Shown here in pieces: positions 9,045 through 16,596 of a stretch of DNA of 64,000 bases; position 1 is the stretch's first letter, and every line of letters begins with the position of its first letter. The stretch comes from Prevotella sp. (GTDB taxonomy: Bacteria; Bacteroidota; Bacteroidia; Bacteroidales; Bacteroidaceae). A program made the position numbers and the translations under genes. The DNA is taken from positions 62,001-126,000 of the forward strand of contig JAFUVB010000060.1 in NCBI GenBank assembly GCA_017471245.1, given 5' to 3'. The notes beneath the pieces were generated by a model that saw nothing but the letters and a program-made list of their open reading frames with translations, made no database searches and was not told the DNA's origin.

Positions 9045-9614
9045 TTACACTTGGTTCTTTCTTCCAGCCCATATTATGGCTGTTATTGAGAGGAAGGCAA
9101 ACAGCAGGGTCCCAATGACGAAACCGTCCTGATACCATTTAGCCGTTTCTTTGGCCGTGTTTAAATGCACTTCGGGAGGCTTGTAACTGTCCGCACCACT
9201 GGCATCCGCCTCACTCCTCGCCTTTGTCGTGGTCGTCACTTTCGCCGGGCTGATGCCCTGAGCGCTCAAAGCCACGCCCCCATTGGGCCGCTTGCGCAAT
9301 GACGCCCGCGCCTGGGGTGTCTGCACACTGTACTCCGCACCCGCCGGCAGGCTGTCGATCTGCGCCTGGGTGATTTGCAGTTCTGCCGCCGTGTCCAGAC
9401 GGGCTGGCTCTATTACGCTTTGCACTTCTGCCTCTGCCGACGACACGATCCTGAGGCTGTCCGTTATTTCGCCCAGGGGAATCGTCCGTGCCGTCCTGCA
9501 ACTCAGCAAGCACAGGACACTCACCGCGATAAGGGCAAAGCTGGATAGCCTCCACGGCCTTACGCAGTCTGGCAAGTTCCCGTTTGATGGGATTGAGTTC
9601 TTTTCTTGTCTCAT
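9045..9614 (-). CDS. Lipoprotein with C-terminal membrane segment; u-spanin/Rz1-like lysis protein
   Basis: About 189 residues if started at the ATG at 9614. A signal with lipobox (SVLCLLSC) would be cut before the Cys near residue 39, anchoring the protein in a membrane; near the C-terminus there is one clear transmembrane stretch (GFVIGTLLFAFLSITAIIWA) followed by GRKNQV. Lipid anchor at one end and membrane helix at the other is the architecture of unimolecular spanins (phage T1 gp11 type). The first 404 bp overlap the upstream membrane coiled-coil gene in another frame, as in Rz/Rz1 pairs. Function inferred from topology and position next to the endolysin; no sequence family was recognised. 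The long N-terminus before the signal may mean a later start. Confidence 0.6.
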   Translation of the reverse strand: MRQEKNSIPSNGNLPDCVRPWRLSSFALIAVSVLCLLSCRTARTIPLGEITDSLRIVSSAEAEVQSVIEPARLDTAAELQITQAQIDSLPAGAEYSVQTPQARASLRKRPNGGVALSAQGISPAKVTTTTKARSEADASGADSYKPPEVHLNTAKETAKWYQDGFVIGTLLFAFLSITAIIWAGRKNQV

Positions 9615-9825
9615 TGAGTTCTTCCCTTAAAGGTTCTACTATGTTCTGAATCAATATCCGGGTGGCCTGCTCCGTGTTGGTGATCTTCACCGTGTCAGCA
9701 TCGGCCTGGGCCTTCTCTGCCTCAGCACGGGCCTTCCTGAGCTCACTGCGGATGCTCAGCAGCCCGACGATGGTGGCAACAAGCCCCGTCCCGAAGATGA
9801 TATTGAGAATTTCACTGAGTGCCAT
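9211..9825 (-). CDS. Membrane-anchored coiled-coil protein; i-spanin or holin-like
   Basis: Up to 204 residues. N-terminal transmembrane helix (ILNIIFGTGLVATIVGLLSI) is followed by a highly charged coiled coil (about residues 27-95) and a CPYRGECPVLAEL motif near residue 97. After about residue 110 the sequence becomes Gly/Arg/Pro-rich with no secondary structure sense; this part is the out-of-frame reading of the overlapping lipoprotein gene, though no stop occurs until 9211. The N-terminal anchor plus periplasmic coiled coil matches Rz-type inner-membrane spanins. It begins 12 bp after the endolysin stop, completing a lysis cassette. A holin function for the single helix cannot be excluded. 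Confidence 0.6.
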   Translation of the reverse strand: MALSEILNIIFGTGLVATIVGLLSIRSELRKARAEAEKAQADADTVKITNTEQATRILIQNIVEPLREELNETRKELNPIKRELARLRKAVEAIQLCPYRGECPVLAELQDGTDDSPGRNNGQPQDRVVGRGRSAKRNRASPSGHGGRTANHPGADRQPAGGCGVQCADTPGAGVIAQAAQWGRGFERSGHQPGESDDHDKGEE

Positions 9826-9837
9826 TGTCTCCAGATA

Positions 9838-10305
9838 TTACTTGATTCCTATTTCCTTCAGCCACCTTGCAACGTCGAAACTGGGGCACGCCTTCTTCAC
9901 GCCTGGCAGGTCGCGATGGCCCACGATGGGTATGGCGGGGTGCTTCCGGTGGAAGTCCTTCACATACTTGGTCATCGCCCTTTTCTGATCAGCCGTGCGG
10001 GTGTCCTTCGCGGTCTTACCGTCAGCCGCCACACCGCCCACATAGACAATATGCCTGCTGGTTGAGTTGTAACCTGCTGCACCGTTGGTAACCTCCCAGG
10101 GGTCCACCTGCTCGTCCTCATTATTGGGTACCAGCCGCTCCACACCCCCATTCAGGTGTATCATGTCAGTGTAGCCCACCTGCTTCCAGCCCAGGCCGCC
10201 CTTGCTCTTCGGGTCGCAGTGCCAGTGCCGGATCTCGGCACTGGTCACCTCGCGACCCTCTGGGGTGGCGGTGCAATGGATTACAAGTCGTTTCAGCGCT
10301 GCCAT
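9838..10305 (-). CDS. Phage endolysin, N-acetylmuramoyl-L-alanine amidase (Amidase_2 / T7 lysozyme type)
   Basis: A 155-residue single-domain enzyme that should cut the bond between N-acetylmuramic acid and the stem peptide. It starts with the family strand RLVIHCTATPEGR, whose His10 is the first zinc ligand, has the IRHWHCDPKSKGGLGWKQVGY substrate-groove segment and ends with IVGHRDLPGVKKACPSFD, supplying the second His and the Cys ligand. Length equals that of T7 lysozyme. There is no signal peptide, so export needs a holin. It lies between the capsid gene and the spanin-like pair. Confidence 0.92.
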   Translation of the reverse strand: MAALKRLVIHCTATPEGREVTSAEIRHWHCDPKSKGGLGWKQVGYTDMIHLNGGVERLVPNNEDEQVDPWEVTNGAAGYNSTSRHIVYVGGVAADGKTAKDTRTADQKRAMTKYVKDFHRKHPAIPIVGHRDLPGVKKACPSFDVARWLKEIGIK

Positions 10306-10312
10306 TGGTTAC

Positions 10313-11362
10313 CTACGCATTGGTTCCTGAGTAGATGGCCACGTTTGCATCCTCCTTCTTTGGCAGGGCGATGAAATAGTGGCGGAAGTTGATCTCATTA
10401 CGCTGATACTGCGGGTTGGTCTGGGCGTCACGATAGTACATCTTCAGACTGCCCGATGCCTTGAACACGCGGCCCGTCCAGAACGCAAACGAGGCCTGGC
10501 GGTCTGTGGCGACGATCTCGTCATCCACGGCTTTCTTCTGGCCGTTGGCCCCGTAGTAGGGATTGTTCGCGAACTGGTAGATCTGGAAGCCATAGGCATT
10601 CACGGGCTTGCCACTCTCATAGTTATAGAACTGGTTGGCAAATCTCTGATCCAGCATAAGCAGGTCGTTTACGTGGTCCGGGCAGAGTACAAGGCGGCGG
10701 CCTTCCATCGGCACCTTGGCCTTGTCAAGGGCGGCTTTCAGCCGCACAATGTCAGCGGGTGTCAGCATCAGGCGGCCGGTGCCGTCATCCGGGCCGGTAG
10801 TAACCAGCACGGGGGTTGATGCCGTGTTCTTGGTCGGGCAGAAGGCGTGGGCGGCTTTCAGGAACTCCGCATCTTTGATGGAATTACGGTGGCTTTCCTC
10901 CACGCGGCCCATCTTGTCGTAACTGATGGCATGCAGCTCATCGTCCGTGATCGGCGTGACCTTCGTCTGGAACTTGTCAAGGCTGATGGTCTTATCTGCG
11001 TCATCCAGACTCTGCAAGTCAATCGGATATGTCGTGTTGTTGATCAGCACGTCGGGGTCAACCCCCACATCTACCAGGTGGATGCAGTCTGCATTGACGG
11101 CGACGCTGTTGTCGGGAACGCCCTCCAGCCAGGAGGCCTCCAGACCGGCACGCAGGCGCTTGATCATCTCACCCGTCCAGATCTCAACCAGGACACCCTC
11201 GCGCAGTGCGCCATTGGGTGCCATCTGTCCTACACAAGCCGCCACGATGTTGGCACCGACGGCACCAGAGGCGGCACTAATGCCCAGCAGCGGGGCAAAC
11301 ATGATGCCGACGATGGCATTCACCACTACGGCAAGAGCAAACTTTGAAAATAAATGCTTCAT
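10313..11362 (-). CDS. Phage major capsid protein (HK97-fold, Mu-type)
   Basis: A 349-residue protein directly after the protease-scaffold gene. The body has features of Mu-like capsid proteins: an early GEMIKRLRAGLEASWLEG helix, strands such as VNADCIHLVDVGVDPDVLIN, the segment RRLVLCPDHVNDLLMLDQRF near the spine helix, and a C-terminal VATDRQASFAFWTGRVFKAS ... FRHYFIALP part. The first 30 residues are strongly apolar (FALAVVVNAIVGIMFAPLLG) and look like a removable N-terminus or an unusual membrane-like stretch; cleavage by the neighbouring protease is plausible but not visible. Confidence 0.78.
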   Translation of the reverse strand: MKHLFSKFALAVVVNAIVGIMFAPLLGISAASGAVGANIVAACVGQMAPNGALREGVLVEIWTGEMIKRLRAGLEASWLEGVPDNSVAVNADCIHLVDVGVDPDVLINNTTYPIDLQSLDDADKTISLDKFQTKVTPITDDELHAISYDKMGRVEESHRNSIKDAEFLKAAHAFCPTKNTASTPVLVTTGPDDGTGRLMLTPADIVRLKAALDKAKVPMEGRRLVLCPDHVNDLLMLDQRFANQFYNYESGKPVNAYGFQIYQFANNPYYGANGQKKAVDDEIVATDRQASFAFWTGRVFKASGSLKMYYRDAQTNPQYQRNEINFRHYFIALPKKEDANVAIYSGTNA

Positions 11363-11393
11363 ATTTCTGATTGGTTTGAAAATTGGTTACTAT

Positions 11394-12407
11394 TTACACG
11401 GGGCACTCCACACCATACTCGGCCTTGTAGAAAGCACGGTACTTCTTCAGGTCGCTGGCCTTCAGTTCCAAACGCTGCTCAGGCGTCAGGTCACTCAGCT
11501 TCTTGGCATCCGTGGGCTGCTGGGGTGCAGCAGCACCGCCCTGATGGCCGATGACAGAGGACAGCTTCACGGCGGGCTGCATCTCTGCAAAGAGGGCCTT
11601 CAGTTCCTCACTGCCAACCTTCTTGCCCAGTTCCACAAAGTGCTCCTTCTTCTCGGCGCCGATCTTTTTCTCCTTGATGGCCTCCTCAACCAGCTGGGTG
11701 ATACCGGCCAGTTTCAGGGCGTCATTCTCATCCTGTAGGGTTTTCACCTGGGCTGCCAGTCGTACGGCCTCGGCATCCTTGCCCTTCAACTCTGTGATTT
11801 TTGCGGTCACGTCCGCTTCGCCCGCTGTTTCTGTCAGACCCAGCGCAAGCGCAATCATTTTAATGTCCATTGTTCTATTGTCGATTGGTTCAACACTATT
11901 ATTCTTCAATACAGGCAAGCCACATTCCATATCCGCGCCAAGATCCAGGACCTTGCCTTCATAGTTGAGACGCAACGCATCGTCATTGCTGCCGATGTCA
12001 ACCACGCTCACCTCACGCAGTTTGCTCTTACTGACAGTTGGGCGTGTCTGGCCGGGGGCGATATGCTCTGGCGCCTCACTCAGTTCCAGAATGTCGGCAC
12101 CCATACTCACCATCCGGAGGCTCCCTTTCTCAAACTGGGCCTTACACTGTTTGCTCAGATCCGTCACTTCATCAAAGACCAGTTCGCCCATCAGGTCGTC
12201 GCCCTCACGCTTGATGTCCTTAACGTAGCCTATAACAGTGCCGCGCTGGTGCATATAGAGAAGCACGGGGTTCTTTTCGTACTGAGTTGTATCAAGTCCC
12301 TCAGTCAGCACCCTCGTGCCATAACTGTTTAAACTGCTGTTAGAAATTCTGACTCTTGCCATATCCATTGAATTTTGGTGCGAAATTACCATTTTCCACC
12401 CATCCAT
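11394..12407 (-). CDS. Prohead protease fused to scaffold (HK97 U35/Mu gpI-like)
   Basis: A protein of 322-337 residues. Residues 30-180 carry an HK97-type prohead protease domain: TEGLDTTQYEKNPVLLYMHQ with the catalytic His, RGTVIGYVKDI, and FEKGSLRMVSMGADILE with the expected Ser region. The remainder (about 190-337) is helical and charged (KGKDAEAVRLAAQVKTLQDE) like the scaffold part of Mu gpI. Internal ATGs at codons 14 and 16 (MDMARVRISN) are more likely starts than the ATG at 12407, which precedes a segment with no family look. It heads the leftward capsid-lysis-tail operon and is divergent from the packaging operon, so its promoter should lie in 12408-12557. Confidence 0.82.
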   Translation of the reverse strand: MDGWKMVISHQNSMDMARVRISNSSLNSYGTRVLTEGLDTTQYEKNPVLLYMHQRGTVIGYVKDIKREGDDLMGELVFDEVTDLSKQCKAQFEKGSLRMVSMGADILELSEAPEHIAPGQTRPTVSKSKLREVSVVDIGSNDDALRLNYEGKVLDLGADMECGLPVLKNNSVEPIDNRTMDIKMIALALGLTETAGEADVTAKITELKGKDAEAVRLAAQVKTLQDENDALKLAGITQLVEEAIKEKKIGAEKKEHFVELGKKVGSEELKALFAEMQPAVKLSSVIGHQGGAAAPQQPTDAKKLSDLTPEQRLELKASDLKKYRAFYKAEYGVECPV

Positions 12408-12557
12408 CCAAAAAAGGGTGCAACCCTTGCACCCTTTAATGCAACGACTGCCCCGTTATTTTCTGACACCAGCTATTTTTTGCAATTTTGCAAAAAATAT
12501 AAATAAGCGCTTGCCCCCGGAAGGGGCAAAACTCCATATTATACATCAAAGGTAGAT

Positions 12558-13031
12558 ATGACAAAAGCAGAAATCGAAAGAAAGAAATCGGTGGCCCGTT
12601 CCCTCTATCTCTCAGGAATGGACCAGAATGAGATTGCGGACAAGCTGGAGGTGTCACGCAACACGGTATCAAAGTGGAGCCTTCAGGAAAGTTGGAAGGA
12701 ACAGCGGGCGGCCACGCATGTCACCCGCCCGGAACTCGTCAACAAGTTATTGACCACCATCGACACGCTCATCACGCAGGTCAACCAGTCTGGAGACCCG
12801 GAACTCATCGCTGGGCTGGCCGACAAGCTGGCCAAGTTCTCGGCAGTCATTGAGAAACTCGACAAGAAGGCAAACGTTGTGGATGCCATCGAGGTGTTTA
12901 TGGCCTTCAACAAGTGGCTACAGTTCAACGCATCCTATGACCCGGAAATCACCCCGGAGCTTATCAAGGCCATCAACAAGTATCAGAACAAGTTCCTGAT
13001 GGAGAAAATGGCTCCGGGATCAGCACTCTGA
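12558..13031 (+). CDS. Phage terminase small subunit (Mu gp27-like, helix-turn-helix)
   Basis: A 157-residue DNA-recognition subunit. The N-terminus holds a clear helix-turn-helix (KSVARSLYLSGMDQNEIADK, then LEVSRNTVSKWS, residues about 10-41), followed by a helical oligomerisation part with SGDPELIAGLADKLAKFSAV. It is the first gene of the rightward packaging operon and its stop is 3 bp before the large subunit start. It should bring the phage end to the large terminase before headful packaging. Confidence 0.82.
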   Translation: MTKAEIERKKSVARSLYLSGMDQNEIADKLEVSRNTVSKWSLQESWKEQRAATHVTRPELVNKLLTTIDTLITQVNQSGDPELIAGLADKLAKFSAVIEKLDKKANVVDAIEVFMAFNKWLQFNASYDPEITPELIKAINKYQNKFLMEKMAPGSAL

Positions 13032-13034
13032 CCT

Positions 13035-14579
13035 ATGACCCAGGAAGAAAAATTAGCACGGGAACGGTGGCGGGAGGAATGTGAGCGAATACAGAAAATA
13101 ACGTCGCTCCGCCCTGCTGAGACTGACGCGGAGCACACTCAGCGCCTCCGTCGGCTCAGGACCAACTATGCGGAGTTCTGTGAGTATTACTTCCCCCACT
13201 ACCTCACGCAGTACGATGCCGAGGGGAAACCCGCCCGCATCGTGCATAACGCGCCATTCCACAATGAGGCCGCCAGCAAGATCAAGCGGACGCCTAACCT
13301 GAAAGCCGTGTTCATGTGGCCACGCGGACATGCCAAGTCCACCCACTGCGACGTGTTCACGCCGCTCTGGCTGATGTTCCAGGAGCACACCCTGATCCAC
13401 TTTATGGTGGTTGTGTCGAAGTCTGAGGACTCCGCTAAGGGGCTCCTTGGCGACATCCAGGCGGAACTGGAGTTTAACCAGCGGCTTATTGCCGACTTCG
13501 GGGCGCAGAAATCAGATGGTGACTGGCAGGACGGGCAGTTTGTCACCAAGTCTGGCATCGCGTTCATGGCGAAAGGACGCGGACAGTCACCACGTGGACT
13601 CCGCAACCGTGAGGCCCGCCCGGACTACATCGTCATTGACGACCTCGATGATGATGAACTCTGCCGCAATGAACGACGTGTCCGCGAAATGACTGAGTGG
13701 GTCAAGTCCGCACTCTTCGGGGCGCTTGACGTAGGACGTGGACGCTTCATTATGGTGGGAAACCTCATTAGCAAGAATTCCGTATTGCAGGAGATCTCCG
13801 AGACCGAAGGCGTTACCCTCTCCAAGGTCAAGGCCGTCGATGCTGCCGGGAATCCCGTGTGGGCAGAGAAATGGACCCGCCAGGAGGCAGCGGAGATGAA
13901 GGCCTTCATGGGCTACCGTCTCTGGGAAAAGGAGATGATGCACAATCCCATTACGGAGGGCGGCATCTTCAAGCGTGACTGGATAAAGTACAAGAAGATT
14001 CTGCCGCTCCGCAAATACGACCAGCTGATATGCTATACCGACCCGTCTTTCAAGTCGTCGCGCAAGAATGACTATAAGGCCTGCCGGTTCTGGGGGCGTA
14101 TTGGCACGGAGTACCACCTGATTGACTGCTGGGTACGCCAGGACACCGTTCACGCAATGGTCCGGTGGCTCTACGACCTCTTTGAGCGTCTGCCGGAGAA
14201 TGTGGCGGTCCAGTTCTATATGGAGGCCAACTTCATGCAGGACACCTTGCTCGACGAATTCACCGCCGAGGGGAAGACCAGGGGCTATCAACTGCCCTTG
14301 CTACCCGATAAGAGGGATAAACCGGAAAAGGTGTCGCGCATCGAGGCAGTTTCCCCGCTTTGGGAACGGGGCTTTATCTTCTATAACATCGACAAGCAGA
14401 ACGACCCCGACTTTGAGACGGGCATTGAGCAGACCCTTGCACTCGAGCACGGATCATCAGCGCACGACGATGCGCCTGATGCCGACGAGGGGGCCATCTG
14501 GAAGTTCCAGCGCTCCGTCCGCCTCGATGCCTTCAAACCGCGTCTGGGCCGTCGGCACCGTCCAAAAAATAACTGGTAA
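13035..14579 (+). CDS. Phage terminase large subunit (Mu gp28-like)
   Basis: A 514-residue packaging motor. Residues 95-103 (WPRGHAKST) form the modified Walker A of large terminases, and PDYIVIDDLDDDE near residue 205 the Walker B with catalytic acid. The C-terminal RNase H-fold nuclease shows acidic clusters in ICYTDPSFKSS, VQFYMEANFMQD and DDAPDADEGA. Length is normal for the family. Located between the small subunit and portal region in one operon on the strand opposite to the rest of the structural genes. Confidence 0.92.
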   Translation: MTQEEKLARERWREECERIQKITSLRPAETDAEHTQRLRRLRTNYAEFCEYYFPHYLTQYDAEGKPARIVHNAPFHNEAASKIKRTPNLKAVFMWPRGHAKSTHCDVFTPLWLMFQEHTLIHFMVVVSKSEDSAKGLLGDIQAELEFNQRLIADFGAQKSDGDWQDGQFVTKSGIAFMAKGRGQSPRGLRNREARPDYIVIDDLDDDELCRNERRVREMTEWVKSALFGALDVGRGRFIMVGNLISKNSVLQEISETEGVTLSKVKAVDAAGNPVWAEKWTRQEAAEMKAFMGYRLWEKEMMHNPITEGGIFKRDWIKYKKILPLRKYDQLICYTDPSFKSSRKNDYKACRFWGRIGTEYHLIDCWVRQDTVHAMVRWLYDLFERLPENVAVQFYMEANFMQDTLLDEFTAEGKTRGYQLPLLPDKRDKPEKVSRIEAVSPLWERGFIFYNIDKQNDPDFETGIEQTLALEHGSSAHDDAPDADEGAIWKFQRSVRLDAFKPRLGRRHRPKNNW

Positions 14580-14580
14580 T

Positions 14581-14811
14581 ATGAAACAACTGATTCAAAG
14601 ACTTGTCTTTGCCTGGCGCTTCAGGTGCGCCGTGCGCAGGGCTGACAGGCTGCACCGGCTGATGCGCCTGAAATTTATCGTGATCGTCATTGGCGGCAAG
14701 CTCCAGGTGATTTCCAAACAGGACTGCCGCCGCCTCATAAGGCAGCACTATTTCAAGAAGGGCACCCGCATTGAGGACATTGAGAGACGTGCGCTATACA
14801 TCACTAAATAG
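14581..14811 (+). CDS. Small basic hypothetical protein between terminase and gp36
   Basis: A 76-residue protein starting MKQLIQRLVFAWRFRCAVRR. The ATG directly abuts the terminase stop (TAATATGA) and its TAG is 3 bp before the next gene, so it is well packed in the operon. Very basic N-terminal half, then a short apolar strand (KFIVIVIGGKLQVIS) and a helix with RRLIRQHYFKKGTRIEDIER. A nucleic-acid or virion-DNA contact is possible. No family recognised. Confidence 0.7.
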   Translation: MKQLIQRLVFAWRFRCAVRRADRLHRLMRLKFIVIVIGGKLQVISKQDCRRLIRQHYFKKGTRIEDIERRALYITK

Positions 14812-14814
14812 GAA

Positions 14815-15243
14815 ATGGCTATGATACTGACAGCAGAAGATTACAAGGTAGTTATCGGGGAAGCAGGCTTAAAGGCCGTTTCCCAGGTCAGCGAGGAAAA
14901 CGTGCGCAAGGCAGAGGGTGAGGCACAGGAGGAAATGGCCGGCTACCTCAGGCCGAAATATGACGTGGGGGCCATCTTTGCCGCTGAGGGCGACCAGCGG
15001 AATGCCCTCATCGTAATGTACCTCTGTGACATTTCGCTCTATCATCTTTCCGCATCCCTTCCCCAGAAGATGGGGGCTGAGGTGCGAAAGGAGCGCTATG
15101 ACCGTGCCATAAAGTGGCTTGAAGGTGTTCAGGCGGGCAGGATTGTCCCCGACCTGCCCCTGCCAGTTGACGAGAACGGCGACACTGTGGCCGCAGGCAC
15201 CGTCGTATTTCATTCTAACAAGAAACTTAAACACGAATGGTAA
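14815..15243 (+). CDS. Phage gp36-like protein (DUF1320)
   Basis: A 142-residue protein (MAMILTAEDYKVVIGEAGLK...). The middle shows the helical pattern of Mu gp36/DUF1320 head-tail connector relatives: AEGEAQEEMAGYLRPKYDV, then DQRNALIVMYLCDISLYHLS and ERYDRAIKWLEGVQAG. Such proteins are thought to act as adaptor/head-completion components. Its stop overlaps the portal start region (TAATG). Confidence 0.8.
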   Translation: MAMILTAEDYKVVIGEAGLKAVSQVSEENVRKAEGEAQEEMAGYLRPKYDVGAIFAAEGDQRNALIVMYLCDISLYHLSASLPQKMGAEVRKERYDRAIKWLEGVQAGRIVPDLPLPVDENGDTVAAGTVVFHSNKKLKHEW

Positions 15244-16574
15244 TGAAGAATCCTTTTTCTAAAATATGGCCTCGGAAGGGTGCAGGAACTTCCCGTGTAC
15301 TCAACACCAAGTTTGGCACCCTGAATTTGGCAGATCCTCAGGATCGCAAGAAAGCCCAGAAACTCATCGTTGAACTGATGCAGACCTCTGACGCGCTCAC
15401 TCGTAAGGACCTGGGCGACTGGAGGGCAGCCTGGCAGATGGCCATCAACGTGAATTTCCCGAATCGCAACCGCCTGTATGACATATACCGAGATGTCGAT
15501 GCAGACCTGCACCTCACGGGGTGCCTGTCACAGCGCAAGGGCTTTGTAAAGGCCCGCTCGTTCAAACTCACGAAACCCGACGGGTCTGATGACGAAGAGG
15601 CAAAGAAGATTTTTGATAACACATGGTTCAAGGACCTGATGGACTACTGCCTCGACGCCAATGCCTGGGGCCACTCGCTCATAGAGCTGGGGGAGGTCAC
15701 CACCAGTGCAGCAGGGGTTATGATGTTCGACGGGGTGACGCTCATTCCCCGTAAACACGTCATTCCTGAAAAGGGGCGTGTCGTACGCCATGCCGGTGAA
15801 ACATGGGATTCCGGAATCGACTACCATCAACCACCATTTACTGACTGGCTCATTGAGGCCGGAAGAAAAGAGGATCTCGGCCTGTATCTGAAGGCGGCTC
15901 TCCAGACAATACCCAAGAAGAACACGTTTGCCTTCTGGGATCAGTTCGGCGAAATGTTCGGCATCCCCTTCCGGGTGGCCAAGAGCACCAGCCGCGATGA
16001 CAAGGACATCGACGAGATTGAGAAGATGATGGAGACGATGGGGTCTGCCGGATGGGGCATCTTCCCCGAAGGTACAGAGGTGGAAATCAAGGAAACCACA
16101 CGCGGGGATGCCTACAATGTCTTTGACAAGCGTATTGACCGGGCAAACTCAGAACTCTCCAAGCTCGTGATCCTCCAGACTATGACCATTGAGGATGGCA
16201 GCTCTCTCAGCCAGTCGCAGACACACCTCCAGATATTCCAGAACTTGATCGAGGAGGATGCCGACAAACTGCGTGACATCATAAACGGCCAACTGTTGCC
16301 CAGGATGGTGAAATTTGGCTTTCCGGTCAAGGATCTGACCTTCGACTGGGATTATTCTATCGACTACACGCCAGAGCAACAGAAAGCCTACGAGGAAATG
16401 ATCCTCAATAACTTCGAGGTGGATGGCTCGTACTTTGAGGACAAATATGGCATTCCGGTGGGTGAGAGACGCAGCCAATGGCAACCGAATGACCCGGACA
16501 ATGATCCCGCAAACGGGCAAAAGCCCAAAGACCCTAAGAAGACCCAAAACGCCCACCGGCCTTTTTTCGACTGA
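15237..16574 (+). CDS. Phage portal protein (Mu gp29-like, DUF935)
   Basis: A 445-residue portal. Family features include the SDALTRKDLGDWRAAWQMAI N-terminal helix, YRDVDADLHLTGCLSQRKGF, VIPEKGRVVRHAGETW, and the C-terminal LQIFQNLIEEDADKLRDIIN with QLLPRMVKFGFP. The portal ring is where DNA enters the head and where the neck attaches. A second in-frame ATG lies at 15243. The last codons CCT TTT TTC GAC TGA contain a slippery heptamer, and the MuF frame begins there in -1, so a portion of portal subunits is predicted to be extended into the MuF protein (about 886 residues total). Confidence 0.9.
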   Translation: MVMKNPFSKIWPRKGAGTSRVLNTKFGTLNLADPQDRKKAQKLIVELMQTSDALTRKDLGDWRAAWQMAINVNFPNRNRLYDIYRDVDADLHLTGCLSQRKGFVKARSFKLTKPDGSDDEEAKKIFDNTWFKDLMDYCLDANAWGHSLIELGEVTTSAAGVMMFDGVTLIPRKHVIPEKGRVVRHAGETWDSGIDYHQPPFTDWLIEAGRKEDLGLYLKAALQTIPKKNTFAFWDQFGEMFGIPFRVAKSTSRDDKDIDEIEKMMETMGSAGWGIFPEGTEVEIKETTRGDAYNVFDKRIDRANSELSKLVILQTMTIEDGSSLSQSQTHLQIFQNLIEEDADKLRDIINGQLLPRMVKFGFPVKDLTFDWDYSIDYTPEQQKAYEEMILNNFEVDGSYFEDKYGIPVGERRSQWQPNDPDNDPANGQKPKDPKKTQNAHRPFFD

Positions 16575-16596
16575 GCCCCTCTGACTACGAGGGGCT
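16562..16596 (+). promoter_or_regulatory. -1 ribosomal frameshift signal joining portal and MuF
   Basis: In the portal frame the sequence is cc T_TTT_TTC GAC TGA: a canonical X_XXY_YYZ heptamer at 16562-16568. Five bases later (16569-16573 spacer) begins a perfect 8-bp stem, AGCCCCTC at 16574-16581 and GAGGGGCT at 16589-16596, with a 7-base loop. Slipping by -1 reads CGA CTG AGC CCC TCT and continues into the MuF frame without stop to 17896. Confidence 0.8.

Noticed and set aside
11270..11362. Capsid N-terminus as a separate small membrane (holin) gene
   Set aside because: The apolar stretch is in frame with the capsid protein, without a stop; kept as an oddity of that gene.
14122..14580. 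Long rightward frame running into the 76-residue gene
   Set aside because: Its first part is the +1 shadow of the large terminase; only 14581-14811 is independent.
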